DNA of 41,121 nt, from positions 1 through 41,121 of the forward strand of contig CAYSHK010000085.1 in assembly GCA_964430935.1 (NCBI GenBank), given 5' to 3'. The stretch's first letter is position 1. Every line of letters begins with the position of its first letter. A program made the position numbers and the translations under genes. Shown here piece after piece: positions 9,154 through 17,238 of the stretch. Below the pieces are notes generated by a model that was not told the DNA's origin, did not search any database, and worked only from the letters and a program-made list of their open reading frames with translations. This DNA is from Thermopetrobacter sp964430935. GTDB lineage: Bacteria; Pseudomonadota; Alphaproteobacteria; Rhizobiales; Aestuariivirgaceae.

Positions 9154-10328
9154 TTTCACGCAAGGATCAGGGACTGCTGGCGCGCTGGTGGTTCTCCACG
9201 GACTGGGCGCTCATGGGGGCGGTGTTCCTGCTCATGGCGCTGGGCGTCATCTTTTCGCTCGCCGCCTCGCCGCCGGTGGCCGAACGCATCGGTCTGGACG
9301 GTTTCCATTTCTTCAGGCGGCACGTCCTGTTCCTGTTTCCCGCGGCGTTCCTGTTCGTCGCCGCGACGTTCATGTCCGGCCGGGCCGTGCGGCGGGTGGC
9401 GCTGGCGCTGTTCCTGGCGGGCATCGCGCTGATGGTTCTCGCGCTGTTCGTGGGGCCGCAGATCAAGGGCGCGCACCGGTGGATCAACATCGGCTCCTTT
9501 TCCCTCCAGCCGTCGGAGTTCGTGAAGCCGGCCTTCGTGGTGCTGGCCGCCTGGCTGCTGTCGGAGAGCCTGAAGCGGCCGGACATGCCCGGCGTGTGGC
9601 TGGCCTGGGGCACCTACGTCGTATTCGTGGGGCTGCTGCTGAAGCAGCCGGACATCGGTCAGACCATGCTCGTCACGGGGGCGTGGGGCGCGCTGCTGTT
9701 CATCTACGGACTGCGCTGGCGGTACATCGCCGGACTGGCCGGCGCGCTGGCGGCGCTGGGCGTGATGGCCTATGCCGTCTTCCCGCACGTGCGGGCGCGC
9801 ATCGACCGCTATCTCAATCCGCCGCAGCTGCCGGACGGCGCCCGCGACCAGATGGACTTCGCCATGGAGGCCTTCCGCAACGGCGGCCTGCTGGGCATGG
9901 GGCCGGGCGGCGGCATCGCCAACAAGCACCTGCCGGATGCGCACACGGATTTCCTCTTCGCGGCGGTGGGCGAGGAATTCGGTCTCGTCGCCTGTCTGGC
10001 GCTGGTGGCCCTGTATGCGTTCATCGTGCTGCGCATCCTGTTCCTGGCGCAGGAGCTGCGCGATCCCTTCCGGCGCATGGCGGCGTCCGGGCTGGCCGTG
10101 GTATTCGGGCTTCAGGCCTTCATCAACATGGGCGTGAACGTGCAGCTGCTTCCGGCCAAGGGCATGACGCTGCCGCTCGTGTCCTATGGCGGCTCGTCGC
10201 TGATCTCCGCGGCCTTCGGGCTCGGCATGGCCCTGGCCCTGCTGCGCAGGGACGCGCGGGAGACCGTCTCCGCCGGAGAGGCCGGGGCGCCGGAGGCCTC
10301 CCGGTCCATGGCCGCGCAGGGAGCATGA
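9147..10328 (+). CDS. ftsW: Septal peptidoglycan glycosyltransferase FtsW
   Basis: FtsW is a SEDS-family membrane glycosyltransferase that polymerises lipid II at the septum with FtsI as partner. The 393-residue product has about ten hydrophobic segments. Family signatures include GAHRWINIG followed by LQPSEFVKPAFV, KQPDIGQTMLVTGAW, and the C-terminal PLVSYGGSSLISAAFGLGMAL. ATG 9147 overlaps the murD stop by a few bases and follows a purine-rich GGAGGAGAAGGA stretch. FtsW rather than RodA is favoured by its place between murD and murG. Confidence 0.95.
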   Translation: MLISRKDQGLLARWWFSTDWALMGAVFLLMALGVIFSLAASPPVAERIGLDGFHFFRRHVLFLFPAAFLFVAATFMSGRAVRRVALALFLAGIALMVLALFVGPQIKGAHRWINIGSFSLQPSEFVKPAFVVLAAWLLSESLKRPDMPGVWLAWGTYVVFVGLLLKQPDIGQTMLVTGAWGALLFIYGLRWRYIAGLAGALAALGVMAYAVFPHVRARIDRYLNPPQLPDGARDQMDFAMEAFRNGGLLGMGPGGGIANKHLPDAHTDFLFAAVGEEFGLVACLALVALYAFIVLRILFLAQELRDPFRRMAASGLAVVFGLQAFINMGVNVQLLPAKGMTLPLVSYGGSSLISAAFGLGMALALLRRDARETVSAGEAGAPEASRSMAAQGA

Positions 10329-11476
10329 AGATGGATTTCGAACTGCATGGACAGCACAGGGGGCTGATCGCGCTGGCCGCCGGCGGCACCGGCGGGCATC
10401 TCTTCCCGGCGCAGGCGCTGGCCGAGGAGCTGGTGCGGCGCGGCTTCATCGTGATGCTCTTCACCGACGCGCGGGGACGCAAGTACGGTGACCGCTTTCC
10501 CGCCGTGGACATCGTGCAGGTGTCGTCCTCCACGCTGACCTTCCGCAAACCCTGGAAACTGCCGTTCCAGGCGATGCGGCTTCTCAAGGGCTATTCCGAG
10601 GCGCGGCTCAGGCTGGGCCGGAACCGTCCGGCGGCGATCATCGGTTTCGGCGGATATCCGTCGTTTCCGCCTCTGCTGGCCGCGTCGCGCATGGGCATCC
10701 CCTCCGCGGTGCACGAGCAGAACGCCGTCATGGGCCGGGCCAACAGGGCGGTGGCGAAGAACGTGGACGTGATCGCCTCGTCCTTCCCGGAGATCGTCAA
10801 TCTGTCCCCGGCCCTGAAGCGCAAGGTGGTCTTCACGGGAAATCCGGTGCGCAAGGCGGTTCTGGAAATGGCTTCCGCGCCCTACGAGCCGCCCGGCGAG
10901 ACGGGCACCTTCGAGCTTCTGGTGTTCGGCGGTTCGCAGGGGGCGCATTTCTTCTCCGAGCTGATGCCCAAAGTGCTGCGGGGCCTTCCCGAGACCCTGC
11001 GGGGGAACCTGCACGTGACGCAGCAGTGCCGTCCCGAGGACATCGAGGAGGTGCGGCGGGCCTACGCCTCGCTGGGCGTGAACGCGACGCTGGAGACCTT
11101 CTTCTCCGACATGCCGGAGCGCATGGCGCGCGCGCACCTGGTGATCTCGCGGGCGGGCGCGTCCACCGTCGCCGAACTGGCGGTCGTCGGGCGGCCCGCG
11201 ATACTGGTGCCCCTGCCGCACGCGCTGGACGACGATCAGCTGATGAACGCGCGGGCCTTCTCGCGGGCCGGGGCGGGCTGGGTGTTCAAGCAGGACGCCA
11301 TCCGGCCCGACCAGCTTGCCATGTTCATCACCAAACTGCGATACGAACCGGAGACGCTGCGGGCCGCACACGGGGCGGCGAGACACTTCGCGCGTCCGGA
11401 CGCCGCGCAGCGGCTGGCGGACGTGATGGAGCGGCTGGTGGCACAAGGGACCGCAAGGGGGCGCAAGAGCACATGA
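10325..11476 (+). CDS. murG: UDP-GlcNAc:lipid I N-acetylglucosaminyltransferase MurG
   Basis: MurG is a membrane-associated GT-B glycosyltransferase that converts lipid I to lipid II. The 383-residue product has the glycine-rich N-terminal loop AAGGTGGHLFPAQALAEEL (about residues 18-36), GFGGYPSFPPLLAA, HEQNAVMGRANR, the second glycine-rich loop LVFGGSQGAHFF, and the UDP-GlcNAc binding region SRAGASTVAELAVVGRPAI. ATG 10325 overlaps the ftsW stop as ATGA. A second ATG two codons later (10331) is better spaced from the upstream GGGAG, so either could be used. Confidence 0.96.
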   Translation: MKMDFELHGQHRGLIALAAGGTGGHLFPAQALAEELVRRGFIVMLFTDARGRKYGDRFPAVDIVQVSSSTLTFRKPWKLPFQAMRLLKGYSEARLRLGRNRPAAIIGFGGYPSFPPLLAASRMGIPSAVHEQNAVMGRANRAVAKNVDVIASSFPEIVNLSPALKRKVVFTGNPVRKAVLEMASAPYEPPGETGTFELLVFGGSQGAHFFSELMPKVLRGLPETLRGNLHVTQQCRPEDIEEVRRAYASLGVNATLETFFSDMPERMARAHLVISRAGASTVAELAVVGRPAILVPLPHALDDDQLMNARAFSRAGAGWVFKQDAIRPDQLAMFITKLRYEPETLRAAHGAARHFARPDAAQRLADVMERLVAQGTARGRKST

Positions 11477-12912
11477 GCATGAACATGAAGAAACCGCCCG
11501 AGGACATCGGGCTCATCCATTTCATCGGCATCGGCGGCATCGGCATGAGCGGCATCGCCGAGGTGCTGAAGACCATGGGCTACGACGTCCAGGGGTCGGA
11601 CATATCCGAGAACGCCAACGTGCAGAGGCTGCGGGACATGGGCATCCCCGTCTTCAGGGGGCATGCGGCCGAGAATCTCGGGGACGCGCGCATCGTGGTC
11701 ATCTCGTCGGCCATCAAGTCCGACAATCCGGAGCTGAAGGAGGCGCGCGCGCGCTACCTGCCCGTGGTGCGCCGCGCCGAGATGCTGGCCGAGCTGATGC
11801 GCTTCCGCAACGCCATCGCGGTGGGCGGAACCCACGGCAAGACCACCACGACCTCGCTGGTCGGCGCGCTGCTCGAGGCCGGGGGGCTGGATCCCACGGT
11901 GGTCAACGGCGGCATCATCAACGCGCTCGGCACGAACGTGCGCATCGGCGCCGGGGAGTGGATGGTGGCGGAGGCGGACGAATCCGACGGCACCTTCATC
12001 AAGCTTCCGGCGGACGTGGTGATCGTCACCAACATCGACCCGGAGCATCTGGACCACTACGGCACCTTCGACAGGGCGCGGGAGGCCTTTCTGCAGTTCG
12101 TGCAGAACATTCCCTTCTACGGCTTCGCGGTGATGTGCATCGACCATCCGGAGGTGCAGGCGCTGACGGGGCGGGTGACGGACCGCCGCGTCATCACGTA
12201 CGGAACCAGCCCGCAGGCGGACGTGCGGGTGCACGACATCGTGTTCGAGGGTGCGCGCAGCCGTTTCGACGTGACCGTCACCGACCGCCGGTCCGGAGGC
12301 GGCGTGGAGCTGAAGGGGCTGGAGATGCCCATGCCCGGCGAGCACAACGTCCTCAACGCCACGGCCGCCATCGCCGTGGCCCACGAGCTTGGCGTCCCCC
12401 CGGATGCGATCCGCGAAGGGCTGGCGCGTTTCGGCGGCGTGAAACGGCGTTTCACACCCGCCGGCGAGTGGAACGGCGTGCACATCTTCGACGACTACGG
12501 CCATCATCCGGTGGAGATCGCCGCCGTGCTGCGGGCGGCGCGCAAGGTGGCGGGCGAGGGGCGGCTGATCGCCGTCCACCAGCCGCACCGCTTCACCAGA
12601 CTGCGCGATCTGTTCGACGATTTCACCACGTGTTTCAACGATGCCGACACGGTGGTTCTCGCTCCGGTCTATCCGGCGGGCGAGCAGCCCATCGAGGGCG
12701 TGGACCACAAGGCGCTGGCGGAGGCCATGCACGACCGGGGCCACCGCGACGTGCGGACCATCGACGACGATCGGGAGCTGGCGCCGCTGATCCACGAGGT
12801 GGCCCGTCCCGGCGACGTGGTGATCTGTCTGGGGGCCGGCAGCATCACCCTCTGGGCCCATGCCCTGGCGGAGCGCCTGGAGAGGCTGGACGCGCGGGGG
12901 GAGCGGGCATGA
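11473..12912 (+). CDS. murC: UDP-MurNAc:L-alanine ligase MurC
   Basis: MurC adds L-alanine to UDP-MurNAc, the first peptide-forming step. The 479-residue product shows the N-terminal HFIGIGGIGMSGIAEVL nucleotide-binding loop, GGTHGKTTTTSL (ATP P-loop), EADESDGTF, NIDPEHLDHYG, EHNVLNATAAIAVA and DDYGHHPVEI, all MurC signatures. The start overlaps the murG stop and the stop overlaps the murB start, so translation is coupled on both sides. Confidence 0.97.
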   Translation: MSMNMKKPPEDIGLIHFIGIGGIGMSGIAEVLKTMGYDVQGSDISENANVQRLRDMGIPVFRGHAAENLGDARIVVISSAIKSDNPELKEARARYLPVVRRAEMLAELMRFRNAIAVGGTHGKTTTTSLVGALLEAGGLDPTVVNGGIINALGTNVRIGAGEWMVAEADESDGTFIKLPADVVIVTNIDPEHLDHYGTFDRAREAFLQFVQNIPFYGFAVMCIDHPEVQALTGRVTDRRVITYGTSPQADVRVHDIVFEGARSRFDVTVTDRRSGGGVELKGLEMPMPGEHNVLNATAAIAVAHELGVPPDAIREGLARFGGVKRRFTPAGEWNGVHIFDDYGHHPVEIAAVLRAARKVAGEGRLIAVHQPHRFTRLRDLFDDFTTCFNDADTVVLAPVYPAGEQPIEGVDHKALAEAMHDRGHRDVRTIDDDRELAPLIHEVARPGDVVICLGAGSITLWAHALAERLERLDARGERA

Positions 12913-13859
12913 CGGCCATCGACGGACGGGCCCTGCTGGAGCGGCTGCCCGAGGTGCGCGGGCGCTACGAGCCGGAACGGCCGATGAGCGAGCTGACCTG
13001 GTTCCGTGTCGGCGGCCCGGCGGAGGTGCTCTACACGCCGGCGGACGAGGCGGATCTGGCGCATTTCTTCCGCGAACTCGATCCGGAGATTCCGGTGACG
13101 GTCGTGGGCGTGGGGTCCAATCTGCTGGTGAGGGACGGCGGCATCCCCGGCGTCGTGATCCGTCTCGGACGCGGCTTCGGCGCCCTGGAGATGCTGGACG
13201 AGGTGACGCTGCGCGCCGGGGCCATGGTGCCGGATCTGAAGGTGGCCCGTTTCGCCCTGGAGCACGGTATCGAAGGATTAACCTTTCTGAGAGGTATACC
13301 GGGCACAATCGGGGGCGCGCTGCGGATGAACGCCGGGGCGCATGGATCGGAACTGAAGGACGTGCTGGTGGAGGCCCGGGCCGTGGACAGGGCGGGAAAC
13401 ATTCACGTGGCGACGGCGGAGGAGATGGGCATGACCTACCGCCATACCGATGCGCCGGCGGACTGGGTCTTCACGTCCGCCGTGCTGCGCGGACGGCCGG
13501 GCGACAGGGACGAGATCGCCGCCCACATGGAGGAGATCCGCAGAACCCGCGAGGCGGTCCAGCCGGTGCGCTCCCGCACGGGGGGCTCGACCTTCAAGAA
13601 TCCTCCCGGCATGCGGGCCTGGGAACTGATAGACGCCGCCGGGATGCGGGGCGTGCGGGTCGGTGGCGCGCGCGTCAGCACGCAGCACTGCAACTTCCTG
13701 ATCAACGAGGACGACGCGACCGCCGCGGACATCGAGGCGCTGGGCGAGCTGGTGCGCGCGCGGGTGCGCGAGACGAGCGGCGTCGATCTGCAGTGGGAGA
13801 TCCGCCGGATCGGCATCATGCGGCGGGACACGGAAGCGGGGGCCGCCCATGAGGGATGA
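12909..13859 (+). CDS. murB: UDP-N-acetylenolpyruvoylglucosamine reductase MurB
   Basis: MurB is a cytoplasmic FAD enzyme that reduces UDP-GlcNAc-enolpyruvate to UDP-MurNAc with NADPH. The 316-residue product has the FAD-binding motif VVGVGSNLLVRDGG, the stretch FLRGIPGTIGGALRMNAGAHG, and the active-site segment TGGSTFKNPPG with the proton-donating serine; LQWEIRRIG near the end supplies the conserved glutamate. The lack of an extra C-terminal segment fits the shorter type II class. It overlaps murC by four bases and ddlB by 11 bases. Confidence 0.96.
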   Translation: MTAIDGRALLERLPEVRGRYEPERPMSELTWFRVGGPAEVLYTPADEADLAHFFRELDPEIPVTVVGVGSNLLVRDGGIPGVVIRLGRGFGALEMLDEVTLRAGAMVPDLKVARFALEHGIEGLTFLRGIPGTIGGALRMNAGAHGSELKDVLVEARAVDRAGNIHVATAEEMGMTYRHTDAPADWVFTSAVLRGRPGDRDEIAAHMEEIRRTREAVQPVRSRTGGSTFKNPPGMRAWELIDAAGMRGVRVGGARVSTQHCNFLINEDDATAADIEALGELVRARVRETSGVDLQWEIRRIGIMRRDTEAGAAHEG

Positions 13860-14811
13860 CGAATTCCGGAAGATGCCCGTCCGCGATCCGAAGCTGACCC
13901 ATGTGGCGGTGCTCATGGGCGGGCTCTCGGCGGAACGGGAGGTGTCCCTGGCTTCCGGCGAGGCGGTCTGCGACGCCCTGCGCAAGGTCGGCTACAGGGT
14001 CACGCCCATGGACGTCGATCACGATATCGCCACGCGGCTCGCCGACCTGCGGCCCGACGTCGCCTTCAACGCTCTGCACGGACGCTGGGGGGAGGACGGG
14101 CGCATCCAGGGCGTTCTGGAGTATCTGCGCATTCCCTACACCCATTCCGGCGTTCTTGCCTCCGCGCTGGCCATGGACAAGCAGCGCTGCAAGCCGCTGT
14201 TCGCGGAGGCGGGAATCCCCGTGGCGGAGAGCCGCGTGGTGCCTCTGGAGGAGGCGGCGGAACGCCATCCCATGGCGCCGCCGTACGTGCTGAAGCCCGC
14301 CACGGAAGGCTCATCCGTGGGCATTCATATCGTGGCGGACGAGCATGTCGCGCCGGTGGCGGAGCTGCTGGAAGAGCGCGACGTCCACGGCGATTTCGTG
14401 ATGGTGGAGCGCTACGTTCCCGGGCGCGAGCTGACCTGCGCGGTGATGGGCTCCGTCGCCCTGGGGGTGCTGGAGATCGTGCCGAAGAACGCCTTCTACG
14501 ACTTCGAGTCCAAATACGCGGAGGGCGGATCGGAACACATCTGCCCGGCCGACATTCCGCAGGCGCTGATGCGCCGCATCCAGCGACTCTCCCTGGCGGC
14601 GCACCGTGCACTGGGCTGTCGCGGCGTGACGCGGGCGGACTTCCGCTTCGACGACACGGTCGGGGAGGAGGGCGAGCTCGTGCTCCTGGAGGTGAACACC
14701 CAGCCGGGCATGACGCGTACCTCGCTTCTGCCGGACATCGCGCGCCAGGCGGGGCACAGCTTCGAGGATCTGGTCATCTGGATGGTGGACGATGCCTCTA
14801 CGGACCGCTAG
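13849..14811 (+). CDS. ddlB: D-alanine--D-alanine ligase
   Basis: Ddl is an ATP-grasp ligase that makes the D-Ala-D-Ala dipeptide used by MurF. The 320-residue product has VLMGGLSAEREVSLASGEAV, NALHGRWGEDGRIQGVLEY, the ATP-binding stretch PYVLKPATEGSSVGIHIV, and the metal-binding end LLEVNTQPGMTRTSLLPDIA. ATG 13849 lies inside the end of murB. An in-frame ATG at 13873 is an alternative that would leave only a short gap after murB. The 3' end overlaps ftsQ by 20 bases. Confidence 0.95.
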   Translation: MRDDEFRKMPVRDPKLTHVAVLMGGLSAEREVSLASGEAVCDALRKVGYRVTPMDVDHDIATRLADLRPDVAFNALHGRWGEDGRIQGVLEYLRIPYTHSGVLASALAMDKQRCKPLFAEAGIPVAESRVVPLEEAAERHPMAPPYVLKPATEGSSVGIHIVADEHVAPVAELLEERDVHGDFVMVERYVPGRELTCAVMGSVALGVLEIVPKNAFYDFESKYAEGGSEHICPADIPQALMRRIQRLSLAAHRALGCRGVTRADFRFDDTVGEEGELVLLEVNTQPGMTRTSLLPDIARQAGHSFEDLVIWMVDDASTDR

Positions 14812-15637
14812 ACAGACGCGCCGCCGCGAGGACGGCCCTCCCGCCTATCTGCGGCGCAGGACGTTCGCGGACCGTCCGGGCGTGCGTTTCCTCGCCCGGG
14901 CCGGGGCGGTGGCATTTCTCACGGTGGCCATCTTCCACGGACTCGAGGAGGGCGGCTTCCTGAAGGATCCGCGCAGCCCCCTGTACAATCTGGAGGGACG
15001 CATCGCCGGAGCCTTCGGGCAGGCGGCGGAACGGATCTCCATCTCCGGTCTGAAATACCACTCGCCCCGCGCCGTCCTGACCGCGATCGGCGTGGAGAGC
15101 GGCGGCTCCCTGCTGGGGTTCAGTCCGGAGGAGGCACGCCGTCTTCTGGAGAATCTCGACTGGGTGAAGCGGGCCCGCCTGACCAAGGTCTATCCCAACG
15201 GGCTGTCCATCGAGATCGAGGAGCGCGTTCCCATAGCCCTGTGGCAGACGGACGGGGAGTTCTATCCCGTGGACGGGGAGGGCGTGGCGATCTCCTCGCT
15301 GGATCCGCGGAGGTTCGCGAACCTGCTCCTGATCACGGGCGAGGGGGCGAACGGGCGCGCGAAGGCTCTCGTTAACCAACTCGCAGCACATCCCCGGATA
15401 AGATCGCGACTGCGTGCGGCGGCTTTCGTCGGACGGCGCCGGTGGAACTTCTACTTCGCCTCGGGGCTCAAGGTCCTGATGCCGGAGAAGGATCTCTCCG
15501 CCGCGCTGGAACGGCTGAACCGGCTGGACGCGGCGACCGGGGTGCTGGACAGGGCGGTCGAGACGCTCGATCTGAGGCAGGGCGACCGCTACGTCCTGCG
15601 GCTCGCCGCCGCGGACGGAGAGAAGAAACCGCGCTAG
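14792..15637 (+). CDS. ftsQ: Cell division protein FtsQ
   Basis: FtsQ is a bitopic inner-membrane division protein that recruits FtsL/FtsB and regulates septal synthesis. The 281-residue product has a basic cytoplasmic N-terminus of about 30 residues, one membrane helix at about 32-50, a POTRA domain at about 81-150 (ISISGLKYHSPRAVLTAIGV ...) and the FtsQ beta domain behind it. The 20-base overlap with ddlB is longer than usual in this cluster; the start could lie slightly further in, but no better ribosome binding site is evident. Confidence 0.93.
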   Translation: MPLRTARQTRRREDGPPAYLRRRTFADRPGVRFLARAGAVAFLTVAIFHGLEEGGFLKDPRSPLYNLEGRIAGAFGQAAERISISGLKYHSPRAVLTAIGVESGGSLLGFSPEEARRLLENLDWVKRARLTKVYPNGLSIEIEERVPIALWQTDGEFYPVDGEGVAISSLDPRRFANLLLITGEGANGRAKALVNQLAAHPRIRSRLRAAAFVGRRRWNFYFASGLKVLMPEKDLSAALERLNRLDAATGVLDRAVETLDLRQGDRYVLRLAAADGEKKPR

Positions 15638-15715
15638 ACGGTCCGGGATGCGCCGCCGGGCAGTGCGCCGCATGCGGTTTTTCTTCGGGTGGTGAGTATT
15701 CGGGGTGTTGTTTTC

Positions 15716-17044
15716 ATGAAGGTGGTTCCCCTCTATCCGCATTCCTCTTCCGACAAGGGCAAGTCCTCCGGCGTGCGCATCGTCACGGCGCTGGACGTCG
15801 GCAGCTCCAAGATCAGCTGCATGATCGCCGAGGTGCGCGGCGTGCGCCGTTCCTCCGGCGCGTCCGTTCCCGCGGTCCGCATCACGGGTTTCGGGGTGCA
15901 GGCGGCCCGCGGCATCCGTTCGGGCGTGGTGGTGGACGTCGGGGAGGCGGAGAAGGCCGTGCGGCTGGCCATGGACGCCGCCGAGCGCATGGCCGGCGTC
16001 ACCGTCGAGGACGTGCACATGAACATCTCCGGCGGCCGCCCCCGCTGCACGACGCTGCATGCGGAGATCCGCGTGGACGGCGGCGGCCCCGTGGCGGCGC
16101 ATCATGTCTCCCGGGTCGTCGAGCGGGCCACGGCGTCCTTCTCGGAACCCGCGCGCGAGGTGGTCCACGTCGCGCCGTCGTCCTTCCATCTCGACGGTGG
16201 TCCGGCCGTCTTCATGGCCGAGGGCATGTACGCGGACCGGCTGGGCGTCCGGGTGAACGCGGTTTCCGTGGATCGCGGTCCCCTGCGCAATCTGGAGACG
16301 ATGATCGAGCGGTGCATGCTGCGTCCGGCGGGATTCGTCATCGCGCCCTACGCGGCGGCGCGGGCGGTGCTGACCGACGACGAGCGCGAGCTCGGGGTCG
16401 TCGTCGTGGAGGTCGGCGCGGCGAGCACCTCCGTGGCCATCTTCGCCGAGGGGCGGCTGGAGCACGCCTCCATGCTGCCCGTGGGATCCGAGCACATCAC
16501 GCGGGACATCGCGGCCGGCCTCGGAACGCCTCTGGCGGAGGCGGAGCGGCTGAAGACGCTGCACGGCTCCGTGCTGCCCGGCGTGCACGACGATCTGGAG
16601 GGGCTGTCGGTGCCGCTGCTGGGCGAGGAGGGGCCGGGCGCGACGCAGCATCTGCCGCGTTCCATGCTGGGCGGCATCATCCGTCCGCGCGTGGAGGAGA
16701 TCCTCGAACTGGTGCGCGACGAGCTGGACGGCTGCGCCGCGGCCGGGGCGATTCGCCGCGTCGTGCTCACCGGCGGCGGCAGCCAGCTGGTCGGGATGCG
16801 GGAAATGACCGAGCACGTCCTGGAGCGCACGGCGCGCATCGGCTCGCCGCGCGTCATCGCCGGCATGCCGAAGGCGATGCAGACGCCGGCCTTCGCCGTG
16901 GTCGCCGGCCTGCTGCGCGACGCCATCGAACCGGACGGCCAGAGCTTCCGTCTGCCTTCCGGCGAACCGGCGAGGCCGCGTCTGACGGCTTCCGGCGGCG
17001 GCTATCTCTCCCGCGTCAGGGAGTGGCTGGAACAGAGTTTCTGA
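15716..17044 (+). CDS. ftsA: Cell division protein FtsA
   Basis: FtsA is an actin-like ATPase that anchors FtsZ filaments to the inner membrane. The product is 442 residues from ATG 15716. It has the phosphate-1 region TALDVGSSKISCMIAEV, an SHS2/1C domain after it, VVVEVGAASTSVAIF (phosphate 2), VVLTGGGSQLVGM (adenosine motif) and a C-terminal amphipathic stretch YLSRVREWLEQSF that fits the membrane-targeting helix. A GTG at 15689 would add nine residues, but I see no ribosome binding site for it. It is separated from ftsQ by 78 bases, so it may have its own promoter. Confidence 0.95.
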   Translation: MKVVPLYPHSSSDKGKSSGVRIVTALDVGSSKISCMIAEVRGVRRSSGASVPAVRITGFGVQAARGIRSGVVVDVGEAEKAVRLAMDAAERMAGVTVEDVHMNISGGRPRCTTLHAEIRVDGGGPVAAHHVSRVVERATASFSEPAREVVHVAPSSFHLDGGPAVFMAEGMYADRLGVRVNAVSVDRGPLRNLETMIERCMLRPAGFVIAPYAAARAVLTDDERELGVVVVEVGAASTSVAIFAEGRLEHASMLPVGSEHITRDIAAGLGTPLAEAERLKTLHGSVLPGVHDDLEGLSVPLLGEEGPGATQHLPRSMLGGIIRPRVEEILELVRDELDGCAAAGAIRRVVLTGGGSQLVGMREMTEHVLERTARIGSPRVIAGMPKAMQTPAFAVVAGLLRDAIEPDGQSFRLPSGEPARPRLTASGGGYLSRVREWLEQSF

Positions 17045-17071
17045 AGCGCGGAACACCGTGGGAACGGGCAG

Positions 17072-17100
17072 GGGCGCCGGCGATGCCGCCGACGCCCTTT
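17072..17100 (+). terminator. Weak hairpin terminator after ftsA
   Basis: Two 5-bp helices, GGGCG/CGCCC and CGGCG/CGCCG, separated by one mismatch, close an ATGC loop at 17072-17097, followed by TTT. The T-tract is short, so it probably attenuates read-through into ftsZ rather than stopping it. Confidence 0.4.
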
Positions 17101-17138
17101 CGCATGCTTTCCGGGGCGTGAAGGGGGTGTGCCCGCCT

Positions 17139-17175
17139 GATTCACAAAAGTTCAGACTTTTAATCGCCTGTTAAC
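17139..17175 (+). promoter_or_regulatory. CtrA box and GANTC site upstream of ftsZ
   Basis: TTAATCGCCTGTTAAC at 17160-17175 is a perfect TTAA-N7-TTAA CtrA box, 64 bases upstream of the ftsZ start. A GATTC (GANTC) site lies at 17139-17143. In Caulobacter, CtrA represses ftsZ and CcrM methylation at GANTC affects its promoter. The motif match is seen; the regulation is inferred from that relative. Confidence 0.6.
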
Positions 17176-17238
17176 CTTTCATTTCCATTTTGGAAACAAT
17201 CGACAACGCCGGATGAAAAACCACGGAAGTCCAGTATC

